Position numbers and translations under genes: made by a program. Positions 1 through 7,828 of a stretch of DNA of 64,000 nucleotides are shown piece after piece. The stretch's first letter is position 1. Every line of letters begins with the position of its first letter. Location of the stretch: the NCBI GenBank assembly GCA_036557225.1, contig DATBHX010000030.1, positions 1-64,000 on the forward strand. The letters run 5' to 3'. The notes below the pieces were generated by a model. It was not told the DNA's origin. It worked only from the letters and a program-made list of their open reading frames with translations, and did no database searches. This DNA is from Angelobacter sp036557225 (GTDB lineage: Bacteria; Acidobacteriota; Terriglobia; Terriglobales; Acidobacteriaceae).

Positions 1-484
1 CAGCCTGGGAAACCAGACTCTGATAGAACCAGGGCACATCATACAGTGGGAAGAACTCACCAATGGGAGCCCACGCGTAAGGCATCTTTTGCTCGATTCT
101 TAACGACTGAAGAGGAGTAGTGGAGTCTGGTGAAGACGAACATGCGGCGGTAGAAACGTCACAGAAAAAGCGCATCGTGCCTGCGTCCACGGTTGCTACA
201 ACCAACGATAGTTCCATGGGCTTAAGCTCTCTAGTCAACTGGAGGCGCTCTTTGAATCGCGCGTCCTCGTGTAGAGGTATCTCAACTGAATAGCCGCCGT
301 CCGCCCGATGATACATTTTCCATTCATCCAGCTTATGGATCTTTGGAGAGCCTTTCTGAGCATCATCGACAATCGAATACTGCCCCTGACAGACGAGGCC
401 TGCATCTTCTTTTTCCTGTGGGATGCAGAATGCGCCGAGCAACGGGGCCACGGCGAACAGCGCAATCAGCGTTTTCGCGAACAT
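1..484 (-). CDS. Exported protein, C-terminus cut by window edge
   Basis: The minus-strand frame stays open from an ATG at 484 to the window edge, giving at least 161 residues. It starts MFAKTLIALFAVAPLLGAFC, a typical signal peptide, so the product is probably exported. A GGAGG sequence lies about eight bases upstream of the ATG and supports this start. The visible mature part has several cysteines (for example in FFCDVS and AACSS) but no family I recognise. The frame runs beyond the first base, so the end of the gene is not in the window. It lies downstream of, and in the same direction as, the response regulator, with a 45-base gap. That gap does not tell whether they are cotranscribed. 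Confidence 0.7.
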   Translation of the reverse strand, partial: MFAKTLIALFAVAPLLGAFCIPQEKEDAGLVCQGQYSIVDDAQKGSPKIHKLDEWKMYHRADGGYSVEIPLHEDARFKERLQLTRELKPMELSLVVATVDAGTMRFFCDVSTAACSSSPDSTTPLQSLRIEQKMPYAWAPIGEFFPLYDVPWFYQSLVSQA

Positions 485-529
485 TGCCTTAGCCTCCACG
501 TCAAACAATTAAGCAATTGCTGAGCTTGC

Positions 530-1135
530 TTAGAGCCAGCCCTTCATTCGGGCGATCCGCGCAGCCTCTACGCGATTGCCTGCTCCCAGTTTGCTGATGG
601 CTTCCGAGAGATAGTTGCGCACGGTGCCTTCCGAGAGATGCAAGGTGTTGGCGATCTCCGCGCTGGTAGCGCCGTCGGCTGCCTGGCGCAGTACCTGCCG
701 TTCACGATCGCTGAGCGGATCGGCTTCGCTCCACGCTTCCGTGGCCAGTTCAGGGTCGATGACACGCCGGCCAGAGTGCACGCGGCGGATTGCATCAGCC
801 AGAGCTGCCGCAGGCGAGTCCTTCAGCAGGTAGCCGGAAGCACCGGCATCGAGGGCGCGGCGCAGGTAGCCGGCGCGGGCAAAGGTGGTGAGGATGATTA
901 CGCGCGCGGTTGCGGCCTGGCGCTTAAGCTCCGCCGCTACCTCCAGGCCGCTCATCTCAGGCATCTCGATATCTGTGAGCAGCAGGTCAGGCTTGTGTTG
1001 CAGCGTGAGTTGCAGCGCCTCTTTGCCATTGCGCGCCTGCCCAACCACACGAATGTCATGCTCGATTTCAAGCAGCGCGGCCAGCGCTCCCAGCACCAGG
1101 CTCTGATCTTCGGCAATGACGACACGGATGGGCAT
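530..1135 (-). CDS. NarL/DesR-family response regulator
   Basis: This is a 201-residue two-component response regulator. The receiver domain covers about residues 3-118, with the acidic pair E9-D10, phospho-acceptor D55 in LLLTDIEMPE, a T83/T84 switch and K105. A LuxR-type helix-turn-helix follows at about 143-197 (LSDRERQVLRQAADGATSAE). It would be phosphorylated by the DesK-type kinase encoded just upstream and then bind DNA as a dimer. In this family the targets are often the adjacent ABC exporter genes, and a perfect 14-bp palindrome upstream of that ABC operon (4217-4230) is a candidate site. The gap to the kinase gene holds an inverted repeat cassette, so cotranscription is likely but not certain. 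Confidence 0.93.
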   Translation of the reverse strand: MPIRVVIAEDQSLVLGALAALLEIEHDIRVVGQARNGKEALQLTLQHKPDLLLTDIEMPEMSGLEVAAELKRQAATARVIILTTFARAGYLRRALDAGASGYLLKDSPAAALADAIRRVHSGRRVIDPELATEAWSEADPLSDRERQVLRQAADGATSAEIANTLHLSEGTVRNYLSEAISKLGAGNRVEAARIARMKGWL

Positions 1136-1141
1136 GAAAAA

Positions 1142-1288
1142 GCAATTAGCAAATAGCAGTTGGCAATTAGCTCTTGTATTTTAGCTTTTGGCCATTACCT
1201 CGGCCCTTAGAACGTACTCAAAGCAAGAGTTAAGCCGTTTCGCCCGGCTTTAGCTGGGCTAATTGCTAGTTGCTAGCTGCTAATTGCT
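1142..1288. repeat. Inverted word-repeat cassette between kinase and regulator
   Basis: The left arm (1142-1171) is made of short variants of GCAATTAGC/AAATAGC. The right arm (1256-1288) is its approximate reverse complement. The left arm matches the arm at 49007-49036 except for one base, although the DNA between the arms differs. The right arm runs into the kinase gene and encodes its last residues and stop codon (AISS*). The core contains a GCCCGGCTTTAGCTGGGC-like hairpin related to other intergenic repeats in this window. Confidence 0.7.
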
Positions 1289-2361
1289 TCCTTCACCGGC
1301 AACGTAATCACCAGTCTTGTGCCGGAGTTTACATCTCTCTGCAGCTTGCCGCCCAGTGCTTCCACGCGGTGGCGCATCCCTGCCAGGCCTGTCCCTTCCG
1401 GCGACAAACGGCCGCACCCGTCATCTGCGACCATCAACTCGCAGCCGCCTTCCACCGGACGCAGCCGAAGATCGCAACTGGTGGCCTGCGAGTGGCGAAT
1501 CACGTTGGTGACGGCCTCGCGCAGCGCCAGGGCCAGCACGCCTTCATGTGTTGGCGGCAGTTTAGCGGGAGAAAAATCGCAGGCCACTTTCATGCCGGCG
1601 GCTTCGAGCGTAGCCGCAGCCTGCTCCGCTTCCGCTTGCAGGCTGAGCGCCTGATAGCCACGCACCGTGCTTCTGACCTGCGCCAGGGCCTCGCGCGAGA
1701 TACGCTCCACGTCTTTGATCTCATTCGTGGCTCGTGCCGGATCCTTCTCTGCCAGCTTGGCGGCGAGCTCAGATTTCAACACGATCACCGAAAGCGTATG
1801 CCCCAGAACGTCATGCAGATCGCGAGCAATGCGTTCGCGCTCCGCTACCTTGGCCAGGTGTTCCACCTCTTCCTGCGCCATCAACAGTTTCTTGTTATCG
1901 CAGTCACGCTGCCGGTAGTGAATGTTGATACCGCCAATCAGAGTGGAAAAGACCAGGGCGGGTATCCAGAAATACGGTGGCAGGTGAAGCATCCAGGTTT
2001 CGAGGCTAATCACCAGAAGGATCAGCGGCAGGATGCGGATGGCAAATCCCGATTCACCGGTGTAAGCCACGAAGGATGCGGCATAAATAAAATAGACGGA
2101 GGCGCCAGGGTTCGTGGGCGAAGAGATCACACCCAGTAGCGTGATCGCGGCGATGATCCACAGCAGCCGCTTGCCTTTGATCCAGTAGGCGCGGAAATAC
2201 AGAACAAGATGGACCGCCATCCCCAGGATGGTGAGTGCCCAGAATGTGCGCGATGTCTGGCCTGCCAGATACGGATAGAGCGGAACGCTGGTCAGGTAGA
2301 CCAGCCAGGCATAGGGTGTCCAGCCGATATCCTTATTGTTGGGTAGCAGGCGCATAGGCAA
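1273..2361 (-). CDS. DesK-type sensor histidine kinase
   Basis: This 362-residue membrane histidine kinase has five or six predicted transmembrane segments in residues 15-145. A HisKA_3 dimerisation helix follows, with the phospho-accepting H183 in RIARDLHDVLGHTLSVI, and then a HATPase domain (REAVTNVIRH N-box, DDGCGR G1 box, GTGLAGMRHR). The architecture is that of the DesK/LiaS/YvfT group, which senses membrane or envelope changes and phosphorylates a NarL-type regulator. The gene starts eight bases after the stop of the ABC-2 permease and belongs to that operon. Its C-terminal codons are supplied by a repeat arm, so the original end may have been altered. The signal is not predictable from sequence. 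Confidence 0.92.
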   Translation of the reverse strand: MPMRLLPNNKDIGWTPYAWLVYLTSVPLYPYLAGQTSRTFWALTILGMAVHLVLYFRAYWIKGKRLLWIIAAITLLGVISSPTNPGASVYFIYAASFVAYTGESGFAIRILPLILLVISLETWMLHLPPYFWIPALVFSTLIGGINIHYRQRDCDNKKLLMAQEEVEHLAKVAERERIARDLHDVLGHTLSVIVLKSELAAKLAEKDPARATNEIKDVERISREALAQVRSTVRGYQALSLQAEAEQAAATLEAAGMKVACDFSPAKLPPTHEGVLALALREAVTNVIRHSQATSCDLRLRPVEGGCELMVADDGCGRLSPEGTGLAGMRHRVEALGGKLQRDVNSGTRLVITLPVKEAISS

Positions 2362-2369
2362 CCAGCGTG

Positions 2370-3176
2370 TCAGGCGTTCACGCTCACATCATCGCGCTTG
2401 AATCCCCGGCGTGCAAGCAAAAGAAACACCACGGTAAATGCCGCCAGGGCGGAAATGTGCTGCCATGGCGCACCGGAGCTCGCAAATCCCACTTGCCGTA
2501 AAGCCAGCTGCGCCAGATGATACGGGGGCAGGAATTGGGCTGCATGCTGTAACAGCTTGGGCAACATCGGCAAGGGAAGCCACAAGCCGGAGCAGAATGA
2601 CATGGGAAGAAAGAGGACATTCACCACAGCGGGTGCGGCATTGGGCGCGGCATAGCACCCGATCACCAAACCCATGGCGCAAAAAACAATCGACCCGGCG
2701 ATGACGGTGCCGGCGAGCGCCAGGAAATTTGCCACCGGGAGATGTACACCGCCAAAAGCAACGCCCAGCGCGTACAACCCAGTCACCAAAATGGCGCTGA
2801 AGATTGTGCTCATCACAGCCTTCGCGGCAAAATAAGCCAGCGGCGGCATGGGGCTGGCGCGCTTGACCTGCAGCCATCCGTAGCCGCGTTCCATGGCCAC
2901 GCCCACCGCAAAGCCAAAGAGCGACGCGCCCATCACACCGAAGGTCGAATAGGTAGCCAGCAGGTATGTGGCAACGTTGACCGCTCCGATCGCCTGCTTC
3001 CCGCCAAAGACGATGCCGAACATCACGTAAAAGATCAGCGGGAACGTAAGAGTAGGAATCACGTAGGCCGGCTGGCGCAGCGTTTTCAGAAACTCATACT
3101 TGGCTTCCGTACGATAGACGCGCAATACGCTGCCGATTGACACTGGGACGGTTGCGGGAATTGTCTGGGTGCTCAT
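2370..3176 (-). CDS. ABC-2 type transporter permease
   Basis: This 268-residue integral membrane protein has six predicted membrane segments and the layout of ABC-2 permeases: an N-terminal cytosolic stretch (RVYRTEAKYEFLKTLRQPAY), membrane helices, and a conserved loop near PMSFCSGLWLPLPMLPKLLQ. It would form the transmembrane half of an exporter with the ATPase encoded immediately upstream. The two genes overlap by four bases, which suggests coupled translation. In operons of this kind, with a DesK/DesR pair, the substrate is usually an antibiotic, lipid or similar amphiphile. That is a family generalisation and nothing here fixes the substrate. Confidence 0.9.
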   Translation of the reverse strand: MSTQTIPATVPVSIGSVLRVYRTEAKYEFLKTLRQPAYVIPTLTFPLIFYVMFGIVFGGKQAIGAVNVATYLLATYSTFGVMGASLFGFAVGVAMERGYGWLQVKRASPMPPLAYFAAKAVMSTIFSAILVTGLYALGVAFGGVHLPVANFLALAGTVIAGSIVFCAMGLVIGCYAAPNAAPAVVNVLFLPMSFCSGLWLPLPMLPKLLQHAAQFLPPYHLAQLALRQVGFASSGAPWQHISALAAFTVVFLLLARRGFKRDDVSVNA

Positions 3177-4138
3177 GCTGTCATCTCTTTCTGGGCTTCC
3201 TGATTTCCGGGCCCGGTGATCTTTGTCTCAACGTTCTTTGCCTCAACGATCTTGAGAAACGCCTCTTCCAGCGTGCTGTTGGAAACTTCAAGGCCGGTGA
3301 TGGCGGGGTCGAGCAGGAATAGCTCGCGCAGCACCGGCTCAACCTGCATAGTGCGGATCTCCATTTGCCCGTCGTGCGCAGAGACGTCTCTGATACCCGG
3401 GATGGATTCGACATCGACAGGGCGTAGCCTGGTGACGCAACGAATCTTTCTCAGCGCGGTGCGCGACTTGATCTCTGCCGAGGTCCCTTCCGCCACGATT
3501 GCGCCATGGTTCAGCACCACGACGCGGCTGGCCAGCGCGTCCACTTCTTCCAGATAGTGCGTTGTGAGTACCACGGTACGGCCCTGGTGCACCAGCGTGC
3601 GGATCTGCTGCCAGATCAGGTGGCGTGTGGCAATGTCGAGGCCGACTGTCGGCTCATCGAGAAAAAGCAGGTCAGGGTTGCCGCAGATGGCCAGCGCGAA
3701 GAGCACACGCTGTTTCTGCCCGCCGGAGAGCGCGCCAAAAAGCCTGTTTTCCAGGCCTTCCAGTCCCGCGACCTCAAGTGTTGTGCGGAGGGAAAGCGGG
3801 TTGGCGTAATAGCTGCGGAAGAGGTCAATGTGCTCCTTGACTTTCAGGGTCTCCGGCACCTTGGCCACTTGCAGCATCGCGCCGATGCGCCGGCGCGCGG
3901 AGGTAGTGCGCGGATCTCGGCCCAACACCTGCACTGTGCCGGAGAGCGGCTTGGCCAGTCCCAGCATCAGCCGCACTGAGGTTGTTTTGCCCGCACCGTT
4001 GGGCCCCAGCAAGGCCAGCAACTCGCCGGCCCGAACATTCAGGCTCACCTGGCGCAGCGCCGTGACCTCGCCATATTTTTTGGTGACGCCCTCCAGTGAC
4101 GCCACTATTTGTCTTCCTTCTTGCATTCCTCCGCTCAT
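3173..4138 (-). CDS. ABC transporter ATP-binding protein
   Basis: This 321-residue ABC ATPase of the CcmA/DrrA type has Walker A GPNGAGKT at residues 45-52, the signature LSGGQKQR near 137, and Walker B LLFLDEP followed by TVGLD. A C-terminal tail of about 90 residues, usual for drug and lipid exporters, follows the nucleotide-binding domain. A good ribosome site (GGAGG about seven bases before the ATG) supports the start at 4138. It is the first gene of a four-gene minus-strand unit: ATPase, permease, histidine kinase, response regulator. It would power export through the permease that overlaps its end. Confidence 0.94.
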   Translation of the reverse strand: MSGGMQEGRQIVASLEGVTKKYGEVTALRQVSLNVRAGELLALLGPNGAGKTTSVRLMLGLAKPLSGTVQVLGRDPRTTSARRRIGAMLQVAKVPETLKVKEHIDLFRSYYANPLSLRTTLEVAGLEGLENRLFGALSGGQKQRVLFALAICGNPDLLFLDEPTVGLDIATRHLIWQQIRTLVHQGRTVVLTTHYLEEVDALASRVVVLNHGAIVAEGTSAEIKSRTALRKIRCVTRLRPVDVESIPGIRDVSAHDGQMEIRTMQVEPVLRELFLLDPAITGLEVSNSTLEEAFLKIVEAKNVETKITGPGNQEAQKEMTA

Positions 4139-4216
4139 GGCAATCCTCCATCGATTGTGGAATCAGTATGCGGTGGGTTTGCGGACGAGGTAAGTGGAGA
4201 ATGTCACTTTTTGCGA

Positions 4217-4230
4217 ATGACAATTGTCAT
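4217..4230. promoter_or_regulatory. Perfect 14-bp palindrome upstream of the ABC operon
   Basis: ATGACAATTGTCAT is a perfect palindrome lying 79-92 bases upstream of the ABC ATPase start. A half-site-like ATGTCAC lies about 16 bases nearer the gene. Position and symmetry fit a dimeric regulator such as the DesR-type protein of the same operon. The link to that protein is inference. Confidence 0.5.
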
Positions 4231-4281
4231 ATCGGGGGCTGCATCTGGGAGCCTGGAAAAATGCAGCTGGACAAGAATGCG

Positions 4282-4770
4282 TTACGCTGTGGAACCGGGT
4301 TTTTGGGTCGTGGATGCATCTGGCTTGCCGTCCGCTTCCTGTGCTCTGCCCGTATTCTCGTAATATATTTCCAGACCGATATAGACCCAGGCCATGATGA
4401 GAAGAACAAGAACGCAGGCGATGATCCCAGGGCGCGCTATGGCGAGCGGAGCCATTCCGAACCCGATCATGGCAATCATCGGAACCAAGACGGTGTAGCG
4501 CATCACCCGCAGAGGAGCGGGCCTTCCATTGGGAAAGACAATTTTCTTCCGGGATCGCTTGGGAACGGCCTGGCCCAGGCGCTCATACTTGCTCATGAGT
4601 GTCGAATAGACCCATACAATGACTAAGAAAAGCGCTCCAAATACCGCCGCGCGCGCCCAGGTGATGGGAGCCATGATCCAGAAAAGCGCGACAACACCGA
4701 ATGCAATTTCCGTCAGCACAATCGGCATCGGCTTCCCGTCGGGATATTCGTGCGTAGTTCTCGGTGGCAT
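4282..4770 (-). CDS. Membrane protein of unknown function
   Basis: The product has 162 residues and about four hydrophobic segments: PIVLTEIAFGVVALFWIMAP, AAVFGALFLVIVWVYST, VLVPMIAMIGFGMAPLAIA and GIIACVLVLLIMAWVYIGL. A basic cytosolic loop (KRSRKK) separates the two pairs. The tail after the last helix is polar and rich in Thr, Gln and Pro. I do not recognise a family. The gene lies 26 bases downstream of cutC in the same direction and may share its transcript. The operon starting at 4138 is separated from it by a 143-base gap that contains the palindrome. Confidence 0.75.
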   Translation of the reverse strand: MPPRTTHEYPDGKPMPIVLTEIAFGVVALFWIMAPITWARAAVFGALFLVIVWVYSTLMSKYERLGQAVPKRSRKKIVFPNGRPAPLRVMRYTVLVPMIAMIGFGMAPLAIARPGIIACVLVLLIMAWVYIGLEIYYENTGRAQEADGKPDASTTQKPGSTA

Positions 4771-4796
4771 TTTCAGAATAATAGCAACTGAGAGGA

Positions 4797-5567
4797 CTAC
4801 ACGCTGTCCAAAGCTGCACGGAGTTCGCGCACGCTCGGCTCAGATACCACGGTACGCTGGTATTCGCTGCCGGTGAGCGAGCCCATGTCGATACGGGAGT
4901 TGCGGAATCGCATGGCGCTGGCCACGGAGTCGCCCAGACCGGCATGAATTTCATTGGCACCGGTGTAATTGACCACCGCTTTGACGTTGCTGATGGAGAT
5001 TTCACCGCAGGCCATCACGGTAATGTGCGACTGGGCGATTTGGACGAGCTGCTTGAGTGTGGGCATGGCGTCAATGGCCGAGCGCTGGCTGCCGGAGGTG
5101 AGCACACGGTCAACACGCAGCTCGATCAGGTCTTCAAGCGCTTGCGGGAGGTCGGCAGCCATGTCGAATGCGCGATGGCACGTGACCTTCAACGGTCGAG
5201 CCAGTTCTACGAGTTGTTGCATGCGCGCTTTGTCGATGCGCGCTTCGAGGGTGAGAATGCCGAAGACCACGCCGCCGGCGCCGAGCTGTTTGGCGATGAG
5301 GATATCGCGCTGCATGATGCTGAACTCGTCGTCGGAGTAGCAGAAGTCGCCGCCGCGCGGACGAATCATGACCTGCAGCCCGATCTCGATTTTTTTTCTT
5401 ACGGCGGCAATCATGCCCGCGCTCGGCGTAGTGCCGCCTTCAGGCAGGCCGGCGCAGAGCTCAACGCGATCAGCGCCGCCGCGCTCGGCGTTCACAGCGG
5501 ATTCCACGGAGTCAAGACAGATCTCAAGCTGCCGCCGTGGAGGACGGATTTGCGGCTGCGCTACCAC
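4797..5567 (-). CDS. cutC: CutC-family protein
   Basis: This 256-residue protein matches the CutC TIM-barrel family: LEICLDSVESAVNAERGGADRVELCAGLPEGGTTPS near the N-terminus, then VMIRPRGGDFCYS, and RVLTSGSQ. CutC was first described as a copper homeostasis protein, but its enzymatic role is unsettled. The start overlaps the end of the M13 peptidase gene by seven bases, so translation is likely coupled. A start slightly further downstream, nearer RRQLEICLDS, would also be acceptable. Nothing nearby points to copper metabolism. Confidence 0.92.
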   Translation of the reverse strand: MVAQPQIRPPRRQLEICLDSVESAVNAERGGADRVELCAGLPEGGTTPSAGMIAAVRKKIEIGLQVMIRPRGGDFCYSDDEFSIMQRDILIAKQLGAGGVVFGILTLEARIDKARMQQLVELARPLKVTCHRAFDMAADLPQALEDLIELRVDRVLTSGSQRSAIDAMPTLKQLVQIAQSHITVMACGEISISNVKAVVNYTGANEIHAGLGDSVASAMRFRNSRIDMGSLTGSEYQRTVVSEPSVRELRAALDSV

Positions 5568-7669
5568 ACGCGACAGCGGTTCTCGCGCACCATGGGCTGG
5601 CCCGCTTTGCAGCTGAAGGCCTGCTGGAACTCCGGCATGTTCACCATCAGGCCGTTTACGCGATACCGGCCCGGCGAATGCTCATTGGTAATGGCGTTCG
5701 CGCGCAGGTTCTCCGGACGCTCATTCTCACACGCCCACTGCGCGTAGCCGATGAAGAAACGCTGATCGGGTGTGAAGCCGTCACGGTTCTCCAGTTGCTG
5801 GCCTTTGGTCTGCATCTTCCACGCGATGTAGCCCAGGATCAGGCCGCCCAGGTCAGCCACGTCTTCGCCTTCGGTCAGCTTGCTGTTGATCTTGATATCG
5901 TCCACGATCGTGTACTGCGCGTACTGGTCCACAATGCACTGCGCGCGTTTTTCGAATTCCGCGCCGTCTTCCTTGGTCCACCAGTCGCGCAGATTGCCTT
6001 TGGCGTCAAACTGGCGGCCCTGATCGTCAAAGCCGTGGGTCAGCTCGTGGCCAATGGTGCCGCCGGTGTTGCCGTAATTGGGCGCATCGTCTTCTTTCGG
6101 ATCATAGAGCGGCGGCTGCAACACTCCGGCGGGGAAGTTGATGTCATTCATCTGCGGATTGTAGTACGCGTTCACGGTGGGCGGCGTCATGCCCCATTCG
6201 CCGCGGTCCAGCGGCTTGCCGATCTTCGCGAGCTGGCGTTTGGCTTCAAACAGCGTGGCCCGCTGCACGTTGCCGAGAAAGTCCCCGCGCTTGATTTCCA
6301 CCGAGCTGTAGTCACGCCACTTGTCGGGATAGCCGATCTTGTTGACCACTGCGTGCAGCTTTTCCAGGGCCTGCTTCTTGGTCTCAGGGCCCATCCAGCT
6401 GAGGTGCTCGATGTCCTGCTGCATTGCCTCTTCAATCTGTTTGGTCATCTGCAGCGTGCTTGCTTTGGTTTGCTGGCTGAAGGCGCGATTGACAAATTCC
6501 TGGCCCAGCGCTTCACCCAGCTGGCCATCGGTCAGGCGAACGCATTTCTTCCACCGCGGCGGCAGCTGCTCAATCCCACGCAGGGTGTGGCTATAGAAAT
6601 CAAAATGCTCTTTTACGAAGACGGAAGAGAGGTAAGGCGATTCGGCGCTCACCAGGTGCCAGCGCAGATAATTTTTCAGGTCGTCCAGGCTGTTGCTTTG
6701 CAGCTGGTGTTCAACCTCCTGGTAGAACTTCGGCTCGGTTACGTTGAAGGTGTTGACCTGTCCAATGCCGCCGACCGTGAGATAAGTATCAAAGTCGAAG
6801 CTCGGGGTGAGGGCCTGGAGTTGCTTGCGGTCCATTTTGTGGAACAGGTTATGGGGATCGCGCTGCTCAACGCGTGTGAGCGAGGCTTTGGCCAGAGCGG
6901 TTTCAATCTCCATGATCTTCTGTGCTTCGCGCTTGGCGGCATCCGGCGCGTCGCCCAGCAGTTGCAGCATCTTCTGAACGTGCTGCACATATTTCTGCCT
7001 GATCTCTTCTGACTTGGCGTCAGTCTTGGTGTAGTAGTCGCGATCGGGAAGCCCGAGGCCGCCAGCCACAGCAAAGGCAATAATCTGCGAAGAATCCGCA
7101 AAATCCTGGTCAGAGCCAAAATTGAAAAGCAGGCCCTCGGTCATGGTGGTCATGTGCTCGTGAGCCAGGAGCGTGGCCAGGTCTTTCTTGGTTTTCACGG
7201 CGGCGATCTCCGCCAGCGCCGGCTTCAATGGCGCCGCGCCCAGCTTTTCTACGGCAGCTTCATCCATGCAGGCGCCAAAGTAGTCGCCGATTTTTTGCTG
7301 TGTCGGCGTGCGGCCGCTGGTCTTCTTCGCCACATCGTCCAGGATTCCCCACAAGAAACGCTGATTATCGACCGTCAGCTTGCCGTATACGCTCCAGCTG
7401 GCCTGGTCGCCGGGGATGGGGTTGCTCTTCATCCAGCTGCCGCAGGCGTACTGATAAAAATCGACGCAGGGATCGGCTGATTTGTCCATCGACGGCACGT
7501 CCAGGCTCGGTGTGTAAGGCAGCGCGGTGACCGGCTTGTCATCCACGACTATCGTCGGGTTGGCAATGCCCGGTTTTTGCGTCTGTGTGGGCTGCTGTGC
7601 CTGGCCCAGAGAAGAAAGAAGAAAACAAGCGGCAAAGAACGTGGCGAAGAGACGAGTAAAAGTTTTCAT
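5561..7669 (-). CDS. M13-family zinc metallopeptidase (neprilysin-like)
   Basis: This 702-residue secreted endopeptidase has a signal peptide (MKTFTRLFATFFAACFLLSSLGQAQ), then the long alpha-helical peptidase M13 N-domain. The catalytic domain has NAYYNPQMNDINFPAG, the zinc site GHELTHGFDDQG near residue 540 (two His and the catalytic Glu) and EDVADLGG near 603 with the third zinc ligand. It ends NRCRVW, the conserved Cys and aromatic end of the neprilysin/PepO family. Full length and intact motifs indicate an active periplasmic or surface peptidase acting on peptides. It is the first gene of a small minus-strand unit followed by cutC. No bacterial substrate can be deduced. Confidence 0.96.
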   Translation of the reverse strand: MKTFTRLFATFFAACFLLSSLGQAQQPTQTQKPGIANPTIVVDDKPVTALPYTPSLDVPSMDKSADPCVDFYQYACGSWMKSNPIPGDQASWSVYGKLTVDNQRFLWGILDDVAKKTSGRTPTQQKIGDYFGACMDEAAVEKLGAAPLKPALAEIAAVKTKKDLATLLAHEHMTTMTEGLLFNFGSDQDFADSSQIIAFAVAGGLGLPDRDYYTKTDAKSEEIRQKYVQHVQKMLQLLGDAPDAAKREAQKIMEIETALAKASLTRVEQRDPHNLFHKMDRKQLQALTPSFDFDTYLTVGGIGQVNTFNVTEPKFYQEVEHQLQSNSLDDLKNYLRWHLVSAESPYLSSVFVKEHFDFYSHTLRGIEQLPPRWKKCVRLTDGQLGEALGQEFVNRAFSQQTKASTLQMTKQIEEAMQQDIEHLSWMGPETKKQALEKLHAVVNKIGYPDKWRDYSSVEIKRGDFLGNVQRATLFEAKRQLAKIGKPLDRGEWGMTPPTVNAYYNPQMNDINFPAGVLQPPLYDPKEDDAPNYGNTGGTIGHELTHGFDDQGRQFDAKGNLRDWWTKEDGAEFEKRAQCIVDQYAQYTIVDDIKINSKLTEGEDVADLGGLILGYIAWKMQTKGQQLENRDGFTPDQRFFIGYAQWACENERPENLRANAITNEHSPGRYRVNGLMVNMPEFQQAFSCKAGQPMVRENRCRVW

Positions 7670-7828
7670 GAAAGTTTTAATCCGATGAGCTGGTTGTTGT
7701 CTGTCGATTACCGATTTTCATTGGCTAATACGATTGCTGATGGTCATTTATTACAAGGGACGGGCCAGTGTACCGCAAGTGAGCACACGATGAAAAATAC
7801 AAGCTGTTCTTGGGTGCTGTGGGCGCAA

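Noticed and set aside
5537..7012. Long plus-strand reading frame of 491 codons
   Set aside because: It lies opposite the M13 peptidase, whose motifs are certain, and its translation has no recognisable pattern.
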